Source: an uncultured bacterium
GTDB taxonomy: Bacteria; Cyanobacteriota; Vampirovibrionia; Gastranaerophilales; Gastranaerophilaceae
Direction of reading: 5' to 3'
DNA: 8,174 nt
NCBI GenBank assembly: GCA_902772945.1
Contig: CACYCU010000193.1
Span: 1-8,174, forward strand
Numbering within the stretch: position 1 is the first letter of the stretch; each line of letters begins with the position of its first letter. This document shows positions 1 through 4,854 of the stretch, in pieces. The notes beneath the pieces were generated by a model, which had not been told where the DNA came from, made no database searches, and saw only the letters and a list, made by a program, of their open reading frames with translations. A program made the translations under genes and the position numbers.

Positions 1-50
1 ATTCTAACCGCAATCTCCCCACGGTTTGCTATTAATACTTTTCTAAACAT
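1..50 (-). CDS. accC: Acetyl-CoA carboxylase, biotin carboxylase subunit (5' end only, cut by window edge)
   Basis: Only the first 16 codons are inside the window. They read MFRKVLIANRGEIAVR, the typical amino terminus of biotin carboxylase, whose first beta strand and glycine-containing loop open the biotin carboxylase N-terminal domain. The enzyme carboxylates biotin on the AccB carrier with ATP and bicarbonate, the first half-reaction of malonyl-CoA formation in cytoplasmic fatty-acid synthesis. The ATG lies 52 bases after the accB stop on the same strand. A GGAG-type ribosome-binding site (minus strand, 61-67) sits 10 bases upstream, which supports this start. The accB-accC order matches many bacteria, so co-transcription is likely. 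The rest of the protein cannot be assessed. Confidence 0.92.
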   Translation of the reverse strand, partial: MFRKVLIANRGEIAVR

Positions 51-60
51 AATCTTAAAA

Positions 61-67
61 CTCCGCC
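61..67 (-). promoter_or_regulatory. Ribosome-binding site of accC
   Basis: The minus strand reads GGCGGAG here, 10 bases before the accC ATG. It directly follows the foot of the hairpin at 68-100, so folding of that hairpin leaves the site free but close to a stem. Confidence 0.6.
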
Positions 68-100
68 GAGAGTACTTTGAACGACAAAGTTCAACCTCTC
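68..100 (-). promoter_or_regulatory. Hairpin in the accB-accC gap
   Basis: The 52-base gap between accB and accC contains an inverted repeat in two parts. GAGAG at 68-72 pairs with CTCTC at 96-100, and TTGAAC at 77-82 pairs with GTTCAA at 89-94, with a small asymmetric internal loop. An alternative inner stem pairs ACTTTG (74-79) with CAAAGT (85-90). No T-run follows on the minus strand, so it does not look like an intrinsic terminator. It may protect the accB end of the message or tune accB against accC output; that role is inferred. Confidence 0.45.
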
Positions 101-102
101 AA

Positions 103-528
103 CTACTCTACATACATCAATACTTGTCCAAATTCAACAGGTTGTCCGTCAGACACACATACTTCAACAATTTTCCCTGAGAATTCGGATTCAATTTCAT
201 TCATCAACTTCATTGCTTCAACAATACATACAACGTCACCTTCCTTAATAGTTTGACCAACTTTTACAAAAGGTTCAGCATCCGGAGACGGAGCCGAATA
301 AAAAGTTCCAACCATTGGAGAAGTTAATGGTTTACCTGCTTTTACAGGTGTTGAAGCTGCTTTTTCAACAGGTGCTGCTGCAGGTGTTGGTTGAGCAACA
401 GGTGCAACACCAATTACATCTTTTCTTAGTGTTATAGCTTGTTCACCGTCTTCCATTGATATTTCTGTCAACGAATTGTCCGTCAAAACTTTTGCTAATT
501 TTTCAACATATTCTATATCAAATTTCAT
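103..528 (-). CDS. accB: Biotin carboxyl carrier protein of acetyl-CoA carboxylase (AccB/BCCP)
   Basis: This 141-residue protein is the carrier subunit of bacterial acetyl-CoA carboxylase. Its biotin is carboxylated by AccC and then presented to the carboxyltransferase to make malonyl-CoA. Residues about 1-38 form the N-terminal helical and strand region, about 40-66 are a flexible Pro/Ala/Lys/Thr linker, and 67-141 are the biotinyl/lipoyl domain. The biotinylation motif EAMKLMNE puts the modified lysine at K107. The segment FYSAPSPDAEPF (76-87) matches the 'thumb' of the bacterial BCCP fold. The length is normal for the family (about 140-160). The ribosome-binding site is weak (AGAAAG about 8 bases upstream). 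It lies between efp (87 bases upstream) and accC (52 bases downstream) on one strand. efp-accB adjacency is recalled as common in Cyanobacteria and Firmicutes. Confidence 0.96.
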   Translation of the reverse strand: MKFDIEYVEKLAKVLTDNSLTEISMEDGEQAITLRKDVIGVAPVAQPTPAAAPVEKAASTPVKAGKPLTSPMVGTFYSAPSPDAEPFVKVGQTIKEGDVVCIVEAMKLMNEIESEFSGKIVEVCVSDGQPVEFGQVLMYVE

Positions 529-543
529 AATTAGATTCTTTCT

Positions 544-608
544 GTCATTCTGAGTCTGTATAAAAGAGATTCTTCGCTTTGCTCAGAATGACGTTAAGCC
601 GAAGAATC
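544..608 (-). repeat. Dispersed palindromic intergenic repeat between efp and accB
   Basis: GTCATTCTGAG at 544-554 pairs perfectly over 11 bases with CTCAGAATGAC at 582-592. GATTCTTCG at 568-576 pairs perfectly over 9 bases with CGAAGAATC at 600-608. The arms are interleaved (A, B, A', B'), so the two stems form either as alternatives or as a pseudoknot. Read on the minus strand, the core GTCATTCTGAGCAAAGCG followed by AAGAATCTC closely matches a short repeat type that I recall scattered between genes in many bacterial genomes. Other copies cannot be seen in this window. No T-run follows, so a terminator role is not supported. Confidence 0.6.
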
Positions 609-615
609 CCATAAA

Positions 616-1173
616 CTATGCTCTATCTAAGTATTCGTTTGTTCTTGTATCAACTCTTATCATATCACCATTTGAGATAAAGAACGGTACATTAACAACG
701 GCTCCTGTTTCTAATGTTGCAGGTTTTGTACCGCCTTGAGCTGTATTACCCTTTTCAGAAGGAGGTGTATCAGTAACTTCCAATACAACATGTGCTGGAA
801 GATCTACACCGATAATTCTTGAATCGTGCATCAATACTTGAACTATCATATTCTCTTTTAAGTATTTGATACCATCACCGATTTGGTCTTCTGTTAATTG
901 CAATTGCTCATACGTTTCATTATCCATCATTACGTATTCTTTACCTTCTTTATAAAGGTATTGCATTTCGCGTCTGTCAAGCATTGCTTTGGCAACCTTT
1001 TCACCGGCACGGAATGTTTTTTCAACAACCTGACCTGTTTCAACGTTTTTTAATTTTGATCTGACAAACGCTGCACCTTTACCTGGTTTTACATGTAAAA
1101 ATTCAACAACAGACCATAAACCGTTGTCTAATTGAAGTGTCAAGCCTGTTTTTAAATCGTTTACTGAAATCAT
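616..1173 (-). CDS. efp: Translation elongation factor P
   Basis: EF-P enters the ribosomal E site and relieves stalling at runs of proline. The 185-residue length is the normal size, with three domains: a KOW-like domain (about 1-62) and two OB-fold domains (about 65-128 and 130-185). The tip loop of domain I reads VKPGKGAAF, which puts the lysine that contacts or is modified near the peptidyl-tRNA CCA end at K32. The C-terminal signature is visible as LETGAVVNVPFFI (154-166) followed by DTRTNEYLDR (175-184). The start is supported by a strong AAAGGGG site six bases upstream. It is the first gene of the minus-strand unit efp-accB-accC, with promoter candidates in the divergent region 1200-1284. 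No partner modification enzyme is present in the window. Confidence 0.97.
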   Translation of the reverse strand: MISVNDLKTGLTLQLDNGLWSVVEFLHVKPGKGAAFVRSKLKNVETGQVVEKTFRAGEKVAKAMLDRREMQYLYKEGKEYVMMDNETYEQLQLTEDQIGDGIKYLKENMIVQVLMHDSRIIGVDLPAHVVLEVTDTPPSEKGNTAQGGTKPATLETGAVVNVPFFISNGDMIRVDTRTNEYLDRA

Positions 1174-1179
1174 ATTTTT

Positions 1180-1186
1180 CCCCTTT
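1180..1186 (-). promoter_or_regulatory. Ribosome-binding site of efp
   Basis: The minus strand reads AAAGGGG, ending six bases before the efp ATG. This is a near-optimal Shine-Dalgarno site and fixes the start. Confidence 0.7.
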
Positions 1187-1214
1187 TTAATGAATTATAA
1201 TCTATTTTGATTTG

Positions 1215-1242
1215 ATAATAACACAAACATTTTAAACTTCAA
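1215..1242 (-). promoter_or_regulatory. Candidate proximal promoter of efp (P1)
   Basis: On the minus strand a TTGAAG -35 (1237-1242) is followed after 16 bases by a TATTAT -10 (1215-1220). The -10 carries an upstream TGT, giving an extended -10 form. Transcription would begin near 1208, leaving a leader of about 35 bases. AT-rich DNA produces such matches by chance, so this is a candidate only. Confidence 0.4.
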
Positions 1243-1244
1243 AA

Positions 1245-1257
1245 AATTGTTACAATT
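1245..1257. promoter_or_regulatory. Operator-like palindrome in the divergent promoter region
   Basis: AATTGT-T-ACAATT is a perfect 6+1+6 palindrome. It lies just upstream of the P1 -35 box and overlaps the P2 -10 box of efp, where a repressor or activator could act. No regulator gene is nearby and the match to any known operator is uncertain. Chance occurrence in AT-rich sequence is quite possible. Confidence 0.3.
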
Positions 1258-1284
1258 ATACTTTATCTATTAACAAAGTAGCAA
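1255..1284 (-). promoter_or_regulatory. Candidate distal promoter of efp (P2)
   Basis: On the minus strand a TTGCTA -35 (1279-1284) is separated by 18 bases from a consensus TATAAT -10 (1255-1260). Its leader to efp would be about 75-80 bases. Its -35 abuts the region used by the plus-strand promoter of the membrane-protein pair, so the two would be back to back. Confidence 0.4.
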
Positions 1285-1307
1285 AAATAATTTTTTAGGA
1301 ATATTAT

Positions 1308-1313
1308 TATAAT
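1308..1313 (+). promoter_or_regulatory. Candidate -10 box of the membrane-protein pair
   Basis: A consensus TATAAT ends 20 bases before the ATG at 1334. No good -35 is visible at 16-18 bases spacing. The predicted start near 1320 would give a very short leader beginning almost at the AAGGAG site (1321-1326). Confidence 0.4.
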
Positions 1314-1333
1314 CAATCAAAAGGAGAATTAAT

Positions 1334-1810
1334 ATGCAAATATCAGCAATCAACAGCTGCAATTGTCCAAAACCGCAGCCAAAGTTTACATCAAATAAAA
1401 ACGAATATGAAAACCCCATCAACAGAAAATCCGAACGCAATCTCGCAATATGGGGGAATTTAGGAACCGGTGCTTTACTTGGAGCAACTGCAGCAGGAAT
1501 TACAAGTTTTTGCATAGAAAAAGGTACAAAAAACAGAGCATTGGCTATTTCAGGAATAGGAATAGGAGCGGGATTGGCATATCTTGCACTAACACTTCCC
1601 GCAAAATTGTACAATACAAAAGTAAATGCATTCACACGTGAAAAAGAGATGGATGTATTTTCAAGAGATAAAGATTTAAAATCCAATATAATGGAAGAAG
1701 TAAACAAAGAAGTTAAAGACGAAGATGTTTCTTTAGATGACAAAATTAACCATTATACTTCTGTTCAAATGGCAAATAACGGTAACGGAATGTTAATCAA
1801 AGGAGCATAA
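1334..1810 (+). CDS. Small two-helix membrane protein of unknown function, paralogue 1
   Basis: I do not recognise a named family for this 158-residue protein. It opens with MQISAIN, followed by a polar Pro/Lys/Asn-rich stretch (8-34). Two Gly/Ala-rich hydrophobic segments follow (about 37-60 and 68-92), each with small-residue spacing that suits helix packing. The tail (93-158) is charged and probably soluble. It is clearly related to the next gene: both share M-x-I-S-x-I-N at the start, NPI with a nearby ER pair before helix 1, SGIGI in helix 2, and the segment KVN[A/S]F-x3-KEMDV after helix 2 (here 96-108). A strong AAGGAG eight bases upstream supports the start. There is no cleavable signal peptide. 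Its stop overlaps the next start (TAATG), indicating translational coupling. The long antisense frame across it lacks a comparable ribosome-binding site. Confidence 0.8.
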   Translation: MQISAINSCNCPKPQPKFTSNKNEYENPINRKSERNLAIWGNLGTGALLGATAAGITSFCIEKGTKNRALAISGIGIGAGLAYLALTLPAKLYNTKVNAFTREKEMDVFSRDKDLKSNIMEEVNKEVKDEDVSLDDKINHYTSVQMANNGNGMLIKGA

Positions 1811-2349
1811 TGAAAATAAGTTCAATCAATAATAACTTATATTCATTTAAATCAAAATCCGACGATACAAACCCAATAAGTAAAGCTGGTGAAAGAGCGT
1901 TGCTCGTTAAAGGTACATTTATTGCAGGTCTCGGACTTGGCGCCAGATTGTTGTTTGAAATTATGGACGACGGGTTTGTTGTTGATACACTTGGCGAAAA
2001 GGCACAAAAATTTAATAACAAAACAAATAAACATATATCCCCGACAAAAAGAGTTATATCGGGTATAGGCATATGGGCAGGATTAATAATGATGGCAATA
2101 GGTGGCTTTGCAACACTATATACCTTACTTAATGCACCTAAGATAAATTATAAAGCTAAAGTTAACTCCTTTCAAAAAGGAAAAGAAATGGATGTATACA
2201 TAAAAGGCAACGAAGTTGAAAAAGAACTTTATACACAAATGAATGAAAAAGCCAAAAATGCTAATGATTCCGAAAAAGAAAAATTGAAGGTTCAATACGC
2301 CCAAATGCAAGCCGCTAAAAACAGAGTTCCGAATTTTGTTAAAATTTAA
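1810..2349 (+). CDS. Small two-helix membrane protein of unknown function, paralogue 2
   Basis: This 179-residue protein is a diverged tandem copy of the preceding gene and is also unrecognised. It begins MKISSIN, then has NPISKAGER (21-29), a first hydrophobic segment (about 30-51), a polar loop longer than in paralogue 1 (52-81), and a second hydrophobic segment (about 82-108) containing SGIGI. The shared segment KVNSFQKGKEMDV (117-129) follows, with a charged, probably helical tail ending in QYAQMQAAKNRVPNFVK. The ATG overlaps the previous stop, and AAAGGAG lies at 1799-1805 inside the upstream gene, so the pair is almost certainly co-translated. rsgA begins 27 bases downstream. A membrane-anchored scaffold or a pair of interacting membrane proteins is possible, but no function can be assigned. 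Confidence 0.8.
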   Translation: MKISSINNNLYSFKSKSDDTNPISKAGERALLVKGTFIAGLGLGARLLFEIMDDGFVVDTLGEKAQKFNNKTNKHISPTKRVISGIGIWAGLIMMAIGGFATLYTLLNAPKINYKAKVNSFQKGKEMDVYIKGNEVEKELYTQMNEKAKNANDSEKEKLKVQYAQMQAAKNRVPNFVKI

Positions 2350-2359
2350 ACAGATTTTG

Positions 2360-2368
2360 TGATATAAT
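2360..2368 (+). promoter_or_regulatory. Extended -10 promoter just before rsgA
   Basis: TGATATAAT is a full TGn extended -10 with consensus TATAAT (2363-2368). A TTGTTA is present at 2336-2341 but at 21 bases spacing, which is too far for a normal -35; extended -10 promoters can work without one. The predicted transcription start (about 2374-2376) falls directly before the rsgA ATG at 2377. Confidence 0.5.
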
Positions 2369-2376
2369 AACCGTAT

Positions 2377-3372
2377 ATGGAAGGGCAGATATATAAAATT
2401 CATTCCGATTTTTATTACATTGACAACGGTTCAGATACTTTTGAATGTAAAATTCGTGAAGTTTTAAAAAAACAACGTGAAAAAATATATGTAGGAGATT
2501 TTGTAGAATTTGATAACGGAGTTATCAAAAATATTATTCCCAGAAAAAACTACATTGCAAGACCAAGTGCTGCAAACATTGACCAAATAATTATTGTATC
2601 CGCCCTAAAAGAACCTGATCTTGATTTGCATCAACTCAACAGATATATAGGACTTGCAAAATATTACAACATTCCCGCTGTTCTTTGTTTTAATAAAGAG
2701 GATTTAAAGTGGGACAGACACCTGAGCCATAAAATAAAATCTATCTATGATAATTTGGGATACAAAATAGCATACACATCTGCTACTGAACACAAAGGAA
2801 TTAAAAATTTTGAAAAAATTCTTGAAGGTAAAACAAGTGTACTGTGCGGGAATTCCGGTGTTGGTAAATCAAGCCTTGTTAATGCTATTAATCCAAATTT
2901 AAATTTAAAAACAAAACAAATCAGCGAAAAAACACAGCGCGGCACACATACAACCAGACATTGTGAAATTATCAAAATAAATGATACCTCAAGAATTGTC
3001 GACACCCCGGGCTTTAGTAACGTTCGATTTGATTTTATAATGCCTGCTGATGTGGATTTGCTGTTTGATGAAATTTCTCAATATAAAAACAAATGCAAAT
3101 ACTCAGACTGTCTTCATATTAACGAAGACGGATGCAATGTAATTTCGCATATTGATAAAATCGATTCCAGCAGATATGAAAGCTACCTTTCGTTCGTTGA
3201 AGAAGCTCGAGACTACAAAGAAAGAGTAAAATACGAAGGAACAAAAGAAGAATCGCACAAAAAAAATGTCCATAACAAACAAATAGCTAAAATCAGCGGC
3301 AAAAAAAGACAAGTCGCACGAAACACATTAAAACAGCAAATATACAACGAAATAGGTACAGATTATGAATAA
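2377..3372 (+). CDS. rsgA: Ribosome small subunit-dependent GTPase RsgA
   Basis: RsgA (YjeQ/YloQ) is a GTPase that checks late 30S subunit maturation and helps release assembly factors. The circularly permuted motif order that defines the family is present. G4 is NKED (106-109), G5 is TSA (134-136), the P-loop is GNSGVGKS (158-165), the switch I region is RGTHTT (188-193), and G3 is DTPGF (209-213). An N-terminal OB-fold spans about 1-58, and its opening MEGQIYKI matches the family, which supports this ATG. The zinc-binding Cys-x4-Cys-x-His-x5-Cys is at C240, C245, H247 and C253. At 331 residues it is longer than the usual 290-300 because of a Lys-rich tail after about 285, plausibly rRNA-binding. 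No Shine-Dalgarno site precedes the start. Its end overlaps the next gene by eight bases. Confidence 0.96.
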   Translation: MEGQIYKIHSDFYYIDNGSDTFECKIREVLKKQREKIYVGDFVEFDNGVIKNIIPRKNYIARPSAANIDQIIIVSALKEPDLDLHQLNRYIGLAKYYNIPAVLCFNKEDLKWDRHLSHKIKSIYDNLGYKIAYTSATEHKGIKNFEKILEGKTSVLCGNSGVGKSSLVNAINPNLNLKTKQISEKTQRGTHTTRHCEIIKINDTSRIVDTPGFSNVRFDFIMPADVDLLFDEISQYKNKCKYSDCLHINEDGCNVISHIDKIDSSRYESYLSFVEEARDYKERVKYEGTKEESHKKNVHNKQIAKISGKKRQVARNTLKQQIYNEIGTDYE

Positions 3373-4237
3373 TTATATAGAACTGATAAATCAAAAACTT
3401 GATGAATTTATGCCAATTGATTATCCGCATAAAATATTTAAAAGTATGAAGTATACCGTAACACTCCCGGGCAAACGCTTGAGACCAATAATGTGCCTTG
3501 AAACCTGTAAAATGTTTGGCGGTAATTATGAAGACGCAATACCAACAGCATGCGCCATAGAAATGCTTCATGCGCAAACCCTTATACACGACGATTTGCC
3601 TTGTATGGATAACGACAATTACAGGCGCGGAAAATTAACGAATCATATGGTTTTTGGAGAAGCAAATGCCGTTCTCGCAGGAGATGCACTGCTTTCATAC
3701 GCCCCAATGATTATTTTAAAACATTCTAAAAATCTAGAGCCGAAAAAACTTTTAAAATTAATGGAAGAATATTTTCACGCCGCAGGTGCATACGGAGTAA
3801 TTGCAGGTCAGGTTGTGGATATAGAATCGGAAAAATTAACAATAGATCCGGAAGATAAAGATCTTCCTGAATTATTAAACTACATTCATACACATAAAAC
3901 TGCTGATTTATTCAAATTAGCATTACGTTCAGGTGCAATCATTGCAGGTGCAACAGACAAACAATTGGAAGATATAACAGAATTCGGACAATATTTAGGA
4001 GTGGCATTTCAAATAGCAGATGATATTTTAGATGTAACATCAACTTTTGAAGAAATGGGCAAAACACTTGGTAAAGATCAACAAGAAGGGAAATTGACAT
4101 ACGTAAGCCTATATGGACTGGAAAAAGCTCGCACAGATTTACAAACTTATATTACAAAATGCGATGAAATCCTAAAAAACCACAATATTGAATCTGAAAT
4201 ATTTAATCAAATCTTAAATAAAATAAAAAAAGCTTAA
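3365..4237 (+). CDS. Polyprenyl (probably geranylgeranyl or farnesyl) diphosphate synthase, IspA/CrtE type
   Basis: This 290-residue all-helical enzyme condenses isopentenyl diphosphate with allylic diphosphates in the cytoplasm to make C15-C20 precursors of quinone tails and longer polyprenyls. Substrate-binding GKRLRP is at 36-41. The first aspartate-rich motif is DDLPCMD (D76, D77, D82), the DDx4D form of bacterial type-II enzymes. The second is DDILD (D219, D220, D223). Lys178 and K237-D238 match conserved diphosphate-binding positions. Five residues before the first motif stands Gln71, where short-chain farnesyl synthases usually carry an aromatic residue. That may allow a C20 product, but chain length cannot be fixed from sequence alone. 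The ATG lies inside the rsgA end (8-base overlap) with a weak AGG upstream, so translation is probably coupled to rsgA. The DUF212 gene follows 51 bases later. Confidence 0.93.
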   Translation: MNNYIELINQKLDEFMPIDYPHKIFKSMKYTVTLPGKRLRPIMCLETCKMFGGNYEDAIPTACAIEMLHAQTLIHDDLPCMDNDNYRRGKLTNHMVFGEANAVLAGDALLSYAPMIILKHSKNLEPKKLLKLMEEYFHAAGAYGVIAGQVVDIESEKLTIDPEDKDLPELLNYIHTHKTADLFKLALRSGAIIAGATDKQLEDITEFGQYLGVAFQIADDILDVTSTFEEMGKTLGKDQQEGKLTYVSLYGLEKARTDLQTYITKCDEILKNHNIESEIFNQILNKIKKA

Positions 4238-4277
4238 CATTTTGCACAATATAAATATATATGATAACTTGAATATA

Positions 4278-4283
4278 GAGGGG
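4278..4283 (+). promoter_or_regulatory. Ribosome-binding site of the DUF212 gene
   Basis: GAGGGG lies five bases before the ATG at 4289 and fixes that start. An earlier ATG at 4261 runs into a stop after three codons. Confidence 0.6.
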
Positions 4284-4288
4284 ACAGA

Positions 4289-4747
4289 ATGATAACAAAT
4301 ATAGAGAACACAGGATTTGAGGCACTGGCAAGCGGCATATTAGCGGCATTTTTTGCACAGGTAATTAAATTTTTTATTTTTACTATAAAAACAAGACGTA
4401 TTAATTTTAAAATATTTACAACTACAGGCGGTATGCCCAGCTCACATTCTGCAGGCGTAATGGGACTTGCAACATCGGTAGGAATTATGGAAGGGTTCAG
4501 TTCTATTGCTTTTGCAATATCTTTAGGCTATGCACTAATTACAATGTATGATGCGGCAGGCGTAAGAAGAGCAGCCGGCAAAACTGCAGCTTGTTTAAAT
4601 CGAATGATGGATGATTTTTACAACCATGACGTTCAAGCAATCGGAGGAAAACTAAAAGAATTGTTGGGGCACACTCCGTTTGAGGTCATTATGGGGGCTT
4701 TGTTTGGAATAGCTTTCGGATATTGTTTCCATTTTTATGTTTTATAA
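4289..4747 (+). CDS. Divergent PAP2 (DUF212, YuiD-like) family membrane protein
   Basis: This 152-residue integral membrane protein belongs to the divergent PAP2 family, distant relatives of type-2 phosphatidic acid phosphatases. Visible family signatures are GGMPSSHS (47-54), corresponding to the PAP2 active-site PSGH-like block, YDAAGVRRAAG (87-97), and LKELLGHTPFEV (122-133). Hydrophobic segments lie at about 10-33, 55-88 (probably two helices) and 132-152. Length and motif order are typical. No member's substrate is firmly known to me. The position directly after a prenyl diphosphate synthase suggests a role in isoprenoid diphosphate or lipid phosphate metabolism, and I recall the same pairing in Cyanobacteria. 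No terminator separates the two genes. The residue pattern differs from true PAP2 enzymes, so phosphatase activity is inferred, not shown. Confidence 0.88.
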   Translation: MITNIENTGFEALASGILAAFFAQVIKFFIFTIKTRRINFKIFTTTGGMPSSHSAGVMGLATSVGIMEGFSSIAFAISLGYALITMYDAAGVRRAAGKTAACLNRMMDDFYNHDVQAIGGKLKELLGHTPFEVIMGALFGIAFGYCFHFYVL

Positions 4748-4752
4748 AGTTA

Positions 4753-4780
4753 TTGCGTTTTTTTATTATTTATGTATAAT
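4753..4780 (+). promoter_or_regulatory. Candidate promoter of the SNF2 helicase gene
   Basis: A TTGCGT -35 (4753-4758) is followed after 16 bases by a consensus TATAAT -10 (4775-4780). Transcription would start near 4787, leaving a leader of about 62 bases that contains both palindromes described below. Confidence 0.45.
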
Positions 4781-4796
4781 ATAAATGTATTGGGTT

Positions 4797-4814
4797 TATA
4801 GACTAAAGTCTATA
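4797..4814. promoter_or_regulatory. 18-bp palindrome in the SNF2 gene leader
   Basis: TATAGACT-AA-AGTCTATA is a perfect inverted repeat with 8-base arms. As RNA it would form a seven-pair stem with a UAAA loop. As DNA it is a good size for a dimeric regulator site just downstream of the predicted transcription start. No T-run follows, so it is not a terminator. Confidence 0.45.
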
Positions 4815-4840
4815 TGGTTACTCACCTTTAAGAAAGAGAT

Positions 4841-4854
4841 ACTCATTAATGAGT
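4841..4854. promoter_or_regulatory. Palindrome centred on the SNF2 gene start codon
   Basis: ACTCATTAATGAGT is a perfect 14-base palindrome spanning the ATG at 4849-4851. In RNA, ACTCA could pair with TGAGT around a four-base loop and partly hide the start. A second ACTCA at 4820-4824 could compete for the same TGAGT. The Shine-Dalgarno site upstream is weak (AAAGAG near 4833-4838). Confidence 0.35.

Noticed and set aside
544..608. Repeat between efp and accB as an intrinsic terminator or a CRISPR remnant
   Set aside because: No U-run follows the stems on the minus strand, and there is no spacer-repeat periodicity; it is a single folded element.
1270..1743. Long minus-strand open frame (157 codons) across the first membrane-protein gene
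   Set aside because: The plus-strand gene has a strong AAGGAG site, a paralogue immediately downstream and coupling to it. The antisense frame has no ribosome-binding site, and its Ser/Phe/Leu-rich translation looks like the mirror of an Asn/Lys-rich gene.
1797..2403. Minus-strand frames across the second membrane-protein gene and the start of rsgA
   Set aside because: They are short, Phe/Leu/Ile-rich shadows of supported plus-strand genes and show no recognisable motif or start signal.
4753..4768. T-run after the DUF212 gene as a possible terminator
   Set aside because: The run of T's is not preceded by a GC-rich stem. Only a four-base AT pairing is possible, so read-through into the SNF2 gene cannot be excluded.
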